From positions 997,237-1,061,236 of the forward strand of contig NZ_FNVF01000001.1 of assembly GCF_900107975.1 (NCBI RefSeq): a DNA stretch of 64,000 nucleotides, read 5' to 3'. Below the pieces are notes generated by a model that saw only the letters and a list, made by a program, of their open reading frames with translations, did no database searches and had not been told where the DNA came from. The stretch is from Paenibacillus sp. UNC499MF. Its GTDB lineage: Bacteria; Bacillota; Bacilli; Paenibacillales; NBRC-103111. The first letter of the stretch is position 1, and every line of letters starts with the position of its first letter. A program made the position numbers and the translations under genes. Below, piece by piece: positions 36,601 through 43,374 of this stretch.

Positions 36601-38230
36601 GCTGGATGTCAATAATCTGGCTCTTCATCAAAAAGCGGAGTCTTCTCCCCTCGAAGCTCCCGAGCATACGCCGGGCAATTCGATCGACGGCAATTTGTTC
36701 ACCCGGTGGTCGAGCGCGTACGATGACGCTTCATGGATGATCGTCGATCTCGGCAAGTCTCAAACGATCAACAAAGTCCAGATCGGATGGGAGACGGCGG
36801 CGGAGAAATTTAAGCTTCTCGTATCCGAAGACAAGCAGACATGGACCAATGTCAAAGGGAGTGACGAGACACTGGCTTCCGCGGGCAAGCTGGACATCAT
36901 CGACTTTCAGCCTGTAAAGGCGAGGTACGTCAAATTTCAGGGAGTCGAGAGAAAGCCGGTCGACGGGACTAAGTACGGGTACTCGATCTACGAGTTCGAA
37001 GTATCCGGCGACGATAAAATGGTGCCTTACCAGGCATTGATCTCCGAATCCGCCAAGCTGCTGTCCACGGGAAAAGGCAGCCCGGATTTACGCCGGCAGG
37101 TGGAGAATCTGCTGCTTCAATATCCGGTCCGCTTCGAAACGGTTATCGACACGCTTCGCGATTTGAACGCCCGCTTAAAAGAATCGATCCAACACTCGGG
37201 GCCGGACCCTGATCCGGGAGACGGGGGCAGCGGGCCGGGTGCAGGCGGCGGCTCAAGCGGCGCGGGAGGTTCGCAGCCTGACGGAGAGACCGGTAAACTT
37301 ACGCTGAAGCCCGGCGAAGGGGGGAGAACCGGTCTTGGGAACGAAATCGGAATCGAGGTTCCTGCCGGAGTCTCGAAGGAAACCGTCACGTTCGGCATCC
37401 GAAAAATCGCGGATCCTACCGGGCTTACCGGCGGGGGGCGGGAGAGAGTCAGCCCGGTTTTTGAAGTGACGCGCAGCACCGGCAGTAGCCTGGATAAGCC
37501 GATTAAGCTGACGCTGGCTTACGATGTAGGGAAGGCAGCAGCAAATCGTCAAGCGGCGGTCTTCACCTATGATTCTGCCCGGAAGCAGTGGACCCGGCTC
37601 GGAGGCGAAGCCGCGGACGGCAAAATCAGCGTGGATACGGCCGATACGGGAATATTCGCCGTCTTTGCGGTGAAGGAGGAAGAGGCGAAGACCCCTCCGC
37701 TTTTCCGAGACACCGCCGGACACTGGGCGGAGGAAGCGGTCTTCCGAGCGGTCGCGGAGGGGATTGCCGACGGATATCCCGACGGCACGTTCCTGCCGGA
37801 CGCCCGGGTGACGCGGGCTGAATTCACGGTGCTGCTGGCAAGAGCGCTGCACCTTGACGGCACCGCGTCCCTTCCCGGCTTTGCGGACGCGGCCGATATC
37901 GGCGCCTGGGCCGGGACGGCGGCGGCTCAAGCCGTCGCAGCCGGCATCATCGACGGCTACGGCGACGGTACGTTCCGGCCCGGGGCGGACATCACCCGCA
38001 CGGAGATGGCGGTCATGACCGCCCGTGCGCTGAAGCTGCCCGCGGAGCGGGAAACGCGGACCGCATTTGCCGACAACGGCGACATTCCGGCATGGGCACG
38101 CGGTTATGTCGGCGCAGCCGCCGGGCTGGGCCTTGTCGCGGGACGCGAAGGCGGCATTTTCGCGCCGGCTGATCCGGCTTCGCGTGCGGAAGCCGTAACG
38201 CTGCTGCTGCGGGCCGCCGGCCGAAAATGA
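33686..38230 (+). CDS. S-layer-anchored beta-N-acetylhexosaminidase (GH20) with F5/8C, LamG and SLH domains
   Basis: 1514 residues, secreted. In order: signal peptide (1-32, 'QPAVHAG'), an F5/8 type C carbohydrate-binding domain (about 89-215), a GH20 N-terminal domain (about 330-445), a GH20 barrel (about 448-755) with catalytic Asp604-Glu605 in 'HIGTDEYGG', a LamG/concanavalin-like domain (about 797-970), a second F5/8C domain (about 976-1110), a Gly/Pro-rich linker (about 1170-1200), a ZU5-like module, and three SLH repeats (1336-1514) that hold the enzyme on the cell wall polymer. It releases terminal N-acetylhexosamine from glycans. ATG at 33686 follows GAGGATGA. Just downstream of the sugar transporter genes, so it may feed that system. 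Confidence 0.93.
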   Translation: MKTNQGLKAKLSRILTFVLGFSIVLSAGQPAVHAGPNPKSPGAADVQTGTAPEAIPVAEETYGGPAERPAPEQRPGPFLSAPSGSGENFALKKSVKASGNEVDYGLFPEMAVDGDKGTRWSSAKTDDSWFEVDLGGKKDIGQVVIHWQTPAKSYRVLTSVYGDVWENIKENDGLIQCEGGMEVLNFPSREARYVKFQGVERAPASDGILYGYSFYEFEVYQEDPIAKIIGGIQKLDPVVKGQTSLTLPPMPPGYKISVYGSDALPVIDKEGRIHPPLTDRTVQLLLQVESEADPARKAVTGNIGVHVPGLYTQTPDRNPEPKVIPSLREWAGGTGRFALTASSRIVISDPALLKTAEIVRTDLKEMTGLSPQVVQGKKASAGDLVMILDPALKHLGAGGYLLDVKDNVTITAQETKGIFWGTRSVLQILKGDPERRHLPAGTARDYPKYETRGLMIDVARKFYTIDFLRDYVKLLAWYKMTDLQIHLNDDVGVPFKNGQRAAFRLESERYPGLASSDGHYTKEEFRELQRLGSDYSINIIPEIDTPGHSRIFTTYDPSLGTDHTLDISKPATVDFVKSLFDEYIDGYNNGEPTFLGPDVHIGTDEYGGPSKEVFRGYMDTLIKHINSKGKHPHLWGGLNEYAGTTPISNEATMGIWYEPYGGPKQAMDLGYDIVNFDTNYMYLVPRLYRDYLNTPFLYRQWEPVKWPGVTLPYGLPRLKGGMFAIWNDISYETGVSMDDSHIRMLPAMQVLSEKMWQGAREGNDYDDFMATAAEIGEAPGVNRLHRVSTDRPDGLVIRYPFDGGTVDTSGSKLHGKGENIAFTEGKYGKAVYLRGGKSYVETPIDTMGFGWTVSMWIKPERDNPEDAVLMESPMGKIKLKQGKTGKLGFSKEDYDSVFNYEVPADKWTHLYLTGDAAGVSLYVNGNEYAEKLGLPVRRIQTLMLPVQKIGSETNAFKGAIDNMNIYNEFLPLLDVNNLALHQKAESSPLEAPEHTPGNSIDGNLFTRWSSAYDDASWMIVDLGKSQTINKVQIGWETAAEKFKLLVSEDKQTWTNVKGSDETLASAGKLDIIDFQPVKARYVKFQGVERKPVDGTKYGYSIYEFEVSGDDKMVPYQALISESAKLLSTGKGSPDLRRQVENLLLQYPVRFETVIDTLRDLNARLKESIQHSGPDPDPGDGGSGPGAGGGSSGAGGSQPDGETGKLTLKPGEGGRTGLGNEIGIEVPAGVSKETVTFGIRKIADPTGLTGGGRERVSPVFEVTRSTGSSLDKPIKLTLAYDVGKAAANRQAAVFTYDSARKQWTRLGGEAADGKISVDTADTGIFAVFAVKEEEAKTPPLFRDTAGHWAEEAVFRAVAEGIADGYPDGTFLPDARVTRAEFTVLLARALHLDGTASLPGFADAADIGAWAGTAAAQAVAAGIIDGYGDGTFRPGADITRTEMAVMTARALKLPAERETRTAFADNGDIPAWARGYVGAAAGLGLVAGREGGIFAPADPASRAEAVTLLLRAAGRK

Positions 38231-38266
38231 ACAGTTGACTACCGCAGGAAGGAGGCATGCATGCAT

Positions 38267-38352
38267 ACCCCCGCTCGCTTTTGTGCTTCTCTGGCGCCTT
38301 TGAAATAAAGGCGGGAGGTGATATACTTTTGAGAAAAAACAAGCGGGGGTAT
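38267..38352 (+). repeat. Inverted repeat before the Nudix gene
   Basis: ATACCCCCGCT (38267-38277) is complementary to AGCGGGGGTAT at about 38342-38352, 65 nt apart, with an inner GCGCCTTT/AAAGGCG hairpin. The right arm covers the G-rich ribosome site of the gene at 38358, so folding could hide it. Confidence 0.4.
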
Positions 38353-38357
38353 ATCGT

Positions 38358-38762
38358 ATGTCAGCAGCAGGTATAGATAAAATCGCGTGGATTTACGTGG
38401 AAAACGGCCGCATTCTTAGCGCGCGCTCTAAAGGAAAAGACACGTATTACATTCCCGGAGGCAAACGGGATCCCGGCGAATCCGATACCGAAACGCTTGT
38501 GCGTGAAGTGGAGGAAGAGGTTTCCGTCCGCATCAAGCCAGAAACCGTGTCGCATTTCGGGACGTTTGAAGCCCAAGCTCACGGAAAAGAGGAAGGAACT
38601 CTCGTGCGGATGGCTTGTTACCAGGCGGAATTCGAAGGCGATCTAAGCCCGGCTTCCGAAATCGAGGAACTTGTCTGGTTAACTTATGCAGACCGGGAGC
38701 ATGTCTCTCCTGTGAGCCGGCTCATTTTCGACCGGCTTCATGAATTAAAGCTGCTTCTGTAG
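38358..38762 (+). CDS. Nudix hydrolase
   Basis: 134 residues with a complete Nudix box at 35-57: 'GKRDPGESDTETLVREVEEE' and the following V-S-V, matching G-x5-E-x7-REV-x-EE-x-x-V. Enzymes of this family hydrolyse nucleoside diphosphates linked to another group, with Mg2+. Substrate unknown; the short single-domain form resembles housekeeping or MutT-like members. ATG at 38358 follows GCGGGGG. Confidence 0.9.
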   Translation: MSAAGIDKIAWIYVENGRILSARSKGKDTYYIPGGKRDPGESDTETLVREVEEEVSVRIKPETVSHFGTFEAQAHGKEEGTLVRMACYQAEFEGDLSPASEIEELVWLTYADREHVSPVSRLIFDRLHELKLLL

Positions 38763-38802
38763 CCGGTAAAGCCGGTAGGCGGCATCTGGCAATGTAAATC
38801 TT

Positions 38803-38845
38803 AAAAACCGGCTAAAGTCTCCAGGGACTTGCAGCCGGTTTTTCT
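38803..38845 (+). terminator. Intrinsic terminator after the Nudix gene
   Basis: AAAAACCGGCT pairs with AGCCGGTTTTT around a 19-nt loop. Confidence 0.8.
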
Positions 38846-38910
38846 TTTGATGACTTGGTGAAGCAGATGGACAATGCGCTTGTGTATGCTTTTTCCGGAG
38901 AATCGTGCGG

Positions 38911-39133
38911 TACGCATGATAGGAGGGTGTAACGCACATAGAACGTGCGACAACACACGTAGAACGGTACGATAACGCACGAAAAATCGGTGCGGCAACA
39001 CACGTAGAACGGTACGATAACGCACGATAGGAAGGTTCAGCAGCGCACGTAGAACGATGCGACAACCTACGATAAAACGATGCGACAACCCCAGATAGAA
39101 CGATGCGGCCGCGCACGACAGGACGGCGCACAT
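38911..39133. repeat. Imperfect tandem repeat array, 21-23 bp units
   Basis: About nine to ten head-to-tail units with consensus RCACGTAGAACGRTRCGAC plus AAC. Unit starts at 38911, 38934, 38955, 38977, 39000, 39022, 39045, 39067, 39090 and 39113. Units at 38955 and 39000 are identical 22-mers, so pairs of unlike units form a 45-bp higher-order repeat. Reading frames across it exist on both strands but carry no ribosome site, and the mixed 21, 22 and 23-bp lengths shift any frame, so it is most likely non-coding. Function unknown; spacers are absent, so it is not CRISPR. Confidence 0.8.
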
Positions 39134-39460
39134 ATTCCGTTTTGACGTTTTAAAACAGCGGATGTTCGGGGCAAATAAACACCATGCACGGGCGGACGTC
39201 AGCACTCGTGTTCGAAAGAACAGACGGCTTTCCGTGCGGCAGTATCCGTTTTTTGTAAATTGCAAGAGGAAGGCTTTATACTGTATAGAAAGAGGCCGTT
39301 GGGTACGTAAACCGATGGCGGGAACATCCAGTCGGACAAACATGCTCGCTGCACTTTCTCTTCCGAAACATTCGCCGGAAGGCCGGCCGTTCCGCTGCTT
39401 ACGAGCGGGCGCCATGCTCTCAGCAAAACATCATCTCGCGCCGGTTGTCCGCCGTAACGT
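39134..39460. other. Intergenic region without recognised gene
   Basis: About 330 bp. A 110-codon plus-strand frame here has no ribosome site and no family features and overlaps the pentapeptide gene end. A weak promoter-like TTGTAA-18-TATACT pair occurs near 39255-39284. Confidence 0.4.
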
Positions 39461-40336
39461 TCAATGCCCGGCGGCTGACCAGTGCGAGGGATGAAGAAGC
39501 GCGGACGGAATCTTCGTGCGCGCATCGCCTCTCGCCGCGTTGAGCTGGGCCTGCGTGAGGAATAAGCTCCCGCGGAGATCGGCTCCCCCGAGATTGGCGT
39601 CGCGGAAATCCGCGCCGATCACGTCAGCCCCTCTCAGATCGGCGTTCCGGAGATCGGCGGCGATGAGGTACGCCCCCCGCAAGTTGGCGCCGCTCAGATC
39701 GGCTCCCTTCAGGTTCGCCCCCATGAGGTCGGCGCCCCGGCCGACTTTACGGCGCGGCGTACTGCCTTTCCGCCGGCTCGCGGCATCGGCTCGGACGAGT
39801 TCGCTCGTCCGCAAAAGAAGCTCGTTGACTTTCCCCCTATGCATGGAGACATCAAGCTCGAGAAGAGCTTCCGGGGCCAGGAAAGTCAGGCGTTCCGTCT
39901 CGTCCAGCGCGGAGCGCAGCTCACTATGCACGGAACGGGCGGGCTGGAGAGTCAGCGCTTCGGACAAGTACCACAGAAGCTCATGAAGCTGCCGCATAAC
40001 CGGGAACACCTCGAACATCTGCTTCGCGGACCCGGGATCCCGGCGCCAGTCTTCTCCGGCATAAGTCACCTGCGAAACCTTCTGTCCCGCGCCGAAGCAG
40101 TCATAGACCGTGCAGCCTTTGAAGCCCTGCTGACGCAGGCCGGTGTGAATGCCGCAGCGGAAGTCATGCCGCAGATTCGGACACGGCTGTCCGGCGTCCT
40201 TGTCTAGCGCAAAGTCGGCGGATGCCGCGTAAGGCAGCGCGACGCAGCAGAGGCCGAAGCATTTTTCGCAGTCGGACAGAAGCTCCTGCGGGTTTTTATA
40301 GGAATCCGTTTCCGGATTTTCATGAGGTTGAGACAC
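39461..40336 (-). CDS. Pentapeptide-repeat protein with Cys-rich N-terminal region
   Basis: 291 residues. The N-terminal region carries a cysteine pattern 'CEKCFGLCC' near residues 22-30 and further Cys around 53-80, suggestive of metal binding. The C-terminal part (about 205-275) is a run of A(D/N)LxG repeats: 'ADLMGANLKGADLSGANLRG' and onward, forming a right-handed quadrilateral beta-helix. Known pentapeptide proteins include gyrase-protecting Qnr types, but this shorter helix with a Cys domain is a common Paenibacillus protein of unknown function. GTG at 40336 is 8 nt after AAGGGAG; an upstream ATG at 40366 overlaps no ribosome site. Confidence 0.85.
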   Translation of the reverse strand: MSQPHENPETDSYKNPQELLSDCEKCFGLCCVALPYAASADFALDKDAGQPCPNLRHDFRCGIHTGLRQQGFKGCTVYDCFGAGQKVSQVTYAGEDWRRDPGSAKQMFEVFPVMRQLHELLWYLSEALTLQPARSVHSELRSALDETERLTFLAPEALLELDVSMHRGKVNELLLRTSELVRADAASRRKGSTPRRKVGRGADLMGANLKGADLSGANLRGAYLIAADLRNADLRGADVIGADFRDANLGGADLRGSLFLTQAQLNAARGDARTKIPSALLHPSHWSAAGH

Positions 40337-40566
40337 TGTAATAACTCCCTTCGTATGACCGTACAAATGCGAGTGGCATTCTCCATTTTAAGGTCAAGTC
40401 CGCCCGAAGCGAAAGGATTTTTTTCTTATAATCAAAAAAACGGTTATTACGGACTGTTCAAAATAAGATCAAGGAGGAAAAGCAGGCAAAGATTTTGAAC
40501 TCCCCGGAGCATGAAACCTAACTCCCATACCTCAAAATAAGAGGTCCTCCGCACAGAGCTCATTTG

Positions 40567-40728
40567 ACATTAGTACCAAGAGATTTGAATGCCGCTCCTT
40601 GGCAGGTTCCCGGTTTCGAGCCCGACCTTTATCTGGAGAAGTTGTACGAGATTCACGGGATTATCGTAGAAAAAGGTTATTTCCAAACGACACATCACCG
40701 CTTTATTATTAAAGCCCGGCCTGCATAA
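40567..40728 (+). pseudogene. 3' remnant of a SAM-dependent methyltransferase
   Basis: An open frame without start encodes 'TLVPRDLNAAPWQVPGFEPD' and 'LYLEKLYEIHGIIVEKGYFQ' then TAA at 40726. The pattern is the C-terminal end of class I methyltransferases of the 'PWxVPGFEP' type. The Rossmann core is missing, so it is a relic. The rest of the 461 bp between 40337 and 40797 shows nothing else recognisable. Confidence 0.6.
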
Positions 40729-40797
40729 ACAATAGGGGGCCTTTCTTGGCGGAAGGCTCTCTCCATTTCTAAAACCGCCACAGACAGGAGGAGGACC

Positions 40798-41541
40798 ATG
40801 CCTTTTACGTTCGCGCATCCCGCGGCGGTTATGCCGTGGTGGAACAAAACGACACTTCCGGTATCCGCTCTGATTATCGGATGCATGTCCCCGGATTTCG
40901 AGTATTTCATCCGTTTCCGGGCTGCCGGTGTATGGAGCCACGAAGGCGCGGGGATCGTGCTGTTTAATCTTCCGGTAATTATCCTGCTGTTTCTGCTCTT
41001 CGAAACCGTTGTCCGGCCTGCGCTTTACGATTATTTGCCGGGGCGGTTTCCTTACCGCTGGAGAAGGGAAGGCAGAATTCCCGGCTCCTTCAAAGGCTGG
41101 TTCGCCGTCGCGGTTCTGGGCTTGGCCGGCACGGGCACTCACTTGATTTGGGACCAATTCACGCACAAAGGCGCCTGGATAGTCAACCATGTCTCCTTCC
41201 TCAGCGAAGCGGTAACGGTGGGAAGTCTGGAGATCCCCATCTACAAGGCGGCACAGCACGGAAGCACACTGATCGGGTTGATAGGGACGGCCTGGTGGAT
41301 ACACCGGCATTTACGCGTACCGGCAGAGGAGAGAACGCGGGTTTCCGCTGCGCCTTTCTGGTTGACCGCGCTTGCCCTGTTTGTCTTGATTTTCGTGATA
41401 GCGGCTGTGTTCGCAGCGGACGGCGAGGGACTGGCGTTTCTTTTGCGGCTTGTCGTTCCGGCCATCAGCTCATTTATGCTTGCCGTTTTTCTGGCTTGTC
41501 TGCTTTTTATCAAAAGTGTCCGCGGAAACCGCCTAAGTTGA
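40798..41541 (+). CDS. DUF4184 family membrane protein
   Basis: 247 residues. The N-terminal 'MPFTFAHPAAVMPWW' and 'ALIIGCMSPDFEYFIRF' are the family hallmark, and 'LAGTGTHLIWDQFTHKGAW' carries conserved His and Asp residues like those of membrane metal-dependent hydrolases (YdjM-like). Six predicted membrane helices. Function not established. ATG at 40798 follows AGGAGGAGG. Monocistronic. Confidence 0.85.
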   Translation: MPFTFAHPAAVMPWWNKTTLPVSALIIGCMSPDFEYFIRFRAAGVWSHEGAGIVLFNLPVIILLFLLFETVVRPALYDYLPGRFPYRWRREGRIPGSFKGWFAVAVLGLAGTGTHLIWDQFTHKGAWIVNHVSFLSEAVTVGSLEIPIYKAAQHGSTLIGLIGTAWWIHRHLRVPAEERTRVSAAPFWLTALALFVLIFVIAAVFAADGEGLAFLLRLVVPAISSFMLAVFLACLLFIKSVRGNRLS

Positions 41542-41720
41542 AGTGGTTGTAACGAGAGGGCCTTCTTTCGGCGGCTTTAAAAAGAGGCGAAGAGAAGCAA
41601 ATAGAAGCAAAAAGTGAAGTGAAAAAGTACGGAGAATCACGCTCTTTTCAGCCTGTAGACAAAGTTCCTTTCGGATTTTACACACGATCATTAATACGAG
41701 CGCTCGGGATGCCGTACACG

Positions 41721-42077
41721 TCATCGTCGGTTTGCTTGTTCATTTTGATCAATCGGTTTCGAAATGTTTATGAGCACAATGCCTAGTGCAACTAAAAGCA
41801 ACGATATGATTTTGATGACGGATATGTTTTCATTAAAAAATGCAACGCCTATTATAGCCTGCAAACCTGCTCCTGTTCCACCCCATACGGCATAGGCAAT
41901 CGACAGAGGAACAACCTTCATAGAAAAAGATAAGAGTAAAAAAGCGACAAAATAAAAAGACAACGCGCCTGTTGTTGACCATACATTAGAAAATCCGTCA
42001 GACAAATTTAAAAACGTCCCGCCCGTTATTCCGCATGCAATAGCAATTGTTAAATAAAGCGTGTGCTTCTCTAACAT
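41721..42077 (-). CDS. SMR-family efflux subunit lacking the conserved glutamate
   Basis: 118 residues, four membrane helices, small multidrug resistance family ('VPLSIAYAVWGGTGAGLQAI' in helix 3). Aligned to EmrE, the essential membrane Glu14 is replaced by Gly16 ('IAIACGITGGTFLN'). It should therefore work only as partner of the other subunit, which keeps the Glu. ATG at 42077 lies within the GAAGGGATGG-led start region and just after the end of the upstream gene, so translation is coupled. AT-rich compared with neighbouring genes. Confidence 0.85.
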   Translation of the reverse strand: MLEKHTLYLTIAIACGITGGTFLNLSDGFSNVWSTTGALSFYFVAFLLLSFSMKVVPLSIAYAVWGGTGAGLQAIIGVAFFNENISVIKIISLLLVALGIVLINISKPIDQNEQANRR

Positions 42078-42090
42078 TGTACCCATCCCT

Positions 42091-42402
42091 TCATACAAAA
42101 TTTAGCAGAAATACTCCCAAGAGTAGAGCGAATAATCCTGTTATGGATTTCATGGTTATTTTTTCTTTCAAAAAAAGAATTCCGATCAAAACGGTTAAAG
42201 CCGTTCCTATACCTGACCAAGTCGCAAAAACAATCCCCATGGGAAGACTTTTTAAAGACAATGCTAAAAAATAAAACGTCGTCCCGTAACCAATTAAAGT
42301 AAATAAAGCTGGCCAGAACCTCTGAAATCCTTGCGACAATTTTAACTGAACAGAAGAAAAAACCTCTAACAGAATAGCAATAAACAAATATAAATAAGCC
42401 AA
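42091..42402 (-). CDS. SMR-family efflux subunit (conserved glutamate present)
   Basis: 103 residues, four membrane helices; conserved Glu13 in 'YLFIAILLEVFSSVQLKLSQ' and 'MGIVFATWSGIGTALTVLIG' in helix 3. Proton-coupled exporter of cationic drugs or related compounds. Forms a two-gene operon with the Glu-less subunit downstream, like other paired SMR transporters. It is preceded by an operator shared with the TetR gene. Confidence 0.88.
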   Translation of the reverse strand: MAYLYLFIAILLEVFSSVQLKLSQGFQRFWPALFTLIGYGTTFYFLALSLKSLPMGIVFATWSGIGTALTVLIGILFLKEKITMKSITGLFALLLGVFLLNFV

Positions 42403-42428
42403 AGAATAATACTCCTTTCATAAATTAG

Positions 42429-42446
42429 ATATAACGATCATTATAT
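42429..42446. promoter_or_regulatory. TetR operator at the SMR operon promoter
   Basis: ATATAACGATCATTATAT, near-palindromic around GATC. It lies 27 bp upstream of the first SMR gene. The same 16-bp core in opposite orientation is found at 43031-43048 before the TetR gene. Confidence 0.8.
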
Positions 42447-42477
42447 TTTTGTCTAAAAAAATAAAGGATCTTCTCTT

Positions 42478-43014
42478 TTATTTTATTATTGTTTTTAACA
42501 ATCTCCTTGCTTCTTTTATCGCTTTTTCATGCCCAATTATTTCAGCCATGGAAGTAGATCCTTCAATAATGGTATGGATACGAAGATATAAATCTGGCGA
42601 ACGGTTATTTTGGGATAGCACCTCTCTTAAATAGTCCATAAAAGCCTGTTTATGATCTATGGTAAGTTTTTCTATCGCTTCGCTTCTTCCTCGATATTCT
42701 TCCAACGCTCGTAAAAAAATACAACCGATGTCCCCTTTTTCGGTCAGCCATTTAGCGTGACCATTCATCACATCGTCTATATCCCACTTTTCAGAATCTC
42801 TATTTTGCGGCCTTACAAGATTCCAATAATAAAGTTCTCTCTTTTTTAATACTTCCACAACCAAATCTTCTTTAGAGGAGAAATGATTGTAAAAAGTCAT
42901 CAAAGCTACATCAGCCTCTGCTATGATTCTTTTCAGCCCAATGGAGTGAAAACCATATTCATAAAACAAAGTTTCTGCTGTATTTAATATAGCTTCTCTT
43001 TTCTTTGATGCCAT
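42478..43014 (-). CDS. TetR-family transcriptional repressor
   Basis: 178 residues. Helix-turn-helix at about 22-45 ('GLKRIIAEADVALMTFYNHF'), followed by an all-helical ligand-binding domain with 'DIGCIFLRALEEY'. Located directly upstream of the SMR pump operon, in the same direction. The shared palindrome before both units predicts repression of itself and the pump, released by a pump substrate. ATG at 43014 is 8 nt after AAGGAG; an in-frame start at 43023 overlaps that site. Confidence 0.88.
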   Translation of the reverse strand: MASKKREAILNTAETLFYEYGFHSIGLKRIIAEADVALMTFYNHFSSKEDLVVEVLKKRELYYWNLVRPQNRDSEKWDIDDVMNGHAKWLTEKGDIGCIFLRALEEYRGRSEAIEKLTIDHKQAFMDYLREVLSQNNRSPDLYLRIHTIIEGSTSMAEIIGHEKAIKEARRLLKTIIK

Positions 43015-43030
43015 GATGTACACTCCTTTT

Positions 43031-43048
43031 TATAATGATCGTTATATA
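43031..43048. promoter_or_regulatory. TetR operator at its own promoter
   Basis: TATAATGATCGTTATATA; its core TATAATGATCGTTATA is the exact reverse complement of the core at 42430-42445. Sits 17 bp upstream of the TetR start, overlapping its ribosome-site region. Confidence 0.8.
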
Positions 43049-43326
43049 TATAATAACACTTGGAATCATTTAGTAAAGTCGACCAGTCCTCTTAGTTCAA
43101 CAATCTGGCACGGACGTTGAATAAAAAAGACATCCAAACTTATCTCTTCATGTAAAAGTTTCGATGCAAATGATGCTCGTTTTCGCTTGCATGAACCTCA
43201 AAAAGTTAGCCGCCCGGCTCTGAAGGTTGGGTGGTAGGTCTACCTCCACTGTAATTCTTCTCTTCTTATTAGCTGAAAAAATGAACAAACTTAGTTCCGA
43301 TGGAAACAAGGGAGTTTGTCTGCAAT
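43049..43326. other. Intergenic region with a possible minus-strand relic
   Basis: On the minus strand an open frame without start runs from about 43325 to a TGA at 43148-43150 and includes 'NKKRRITVEVDLPPNLQSRA'. No family recognised and no ribosome site, so it may be a decayed gene or a non-coding repeat. Nothing else was seen. Confidence 0.25.
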
Positions 43327-43359
43327 GAGAAAAGAGCGGAGATATCCCGCTCTTTTCTC
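43327..43359. terminator. Intrinsic terminator of the sugar dehydrogenase gene
   Basis: GAGAAAAGAGCGG pairs with CCGCTCTTTTCTC around AGATATC. Lies right after the minus-strand stop. Confidence 0.85.
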
Positions 43360-43374
43360 ATTCGCACGCTATGT

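Noticed and set aside
38911-39133. CRISPR array
   Set aside because: Units are contiguous without unique spacers and no cas gene is near.
38745-39415. Open frames across the 22-bp repeat array on the minus strand (Ser/Tyr/Arg and Cys/Val-rich repeats)
   Set aside because: Several frames are open at once because the repeat lacks stops, unit lengths shift the frame, and no ribosome site precedes them.
39162-39494. 110-codon plus-strand frame before the pentapeptide gene end
   Set aside because: No ribosome site, odd composition, and it runs into the oppositely oriented coding sequence.
41560-42470. Guanidine (ykkC) riboswitch for the SMR pump
   Set aside because: The pump leader is short, has no ykkC consensus, and carries a TetR operator instead.
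43148-43325. Gene on the minus strand between TetR and the sugar dehydrogenase
   Set aside because: Open but without start, ribosome site or recognisable family; listed only as a possible relic.
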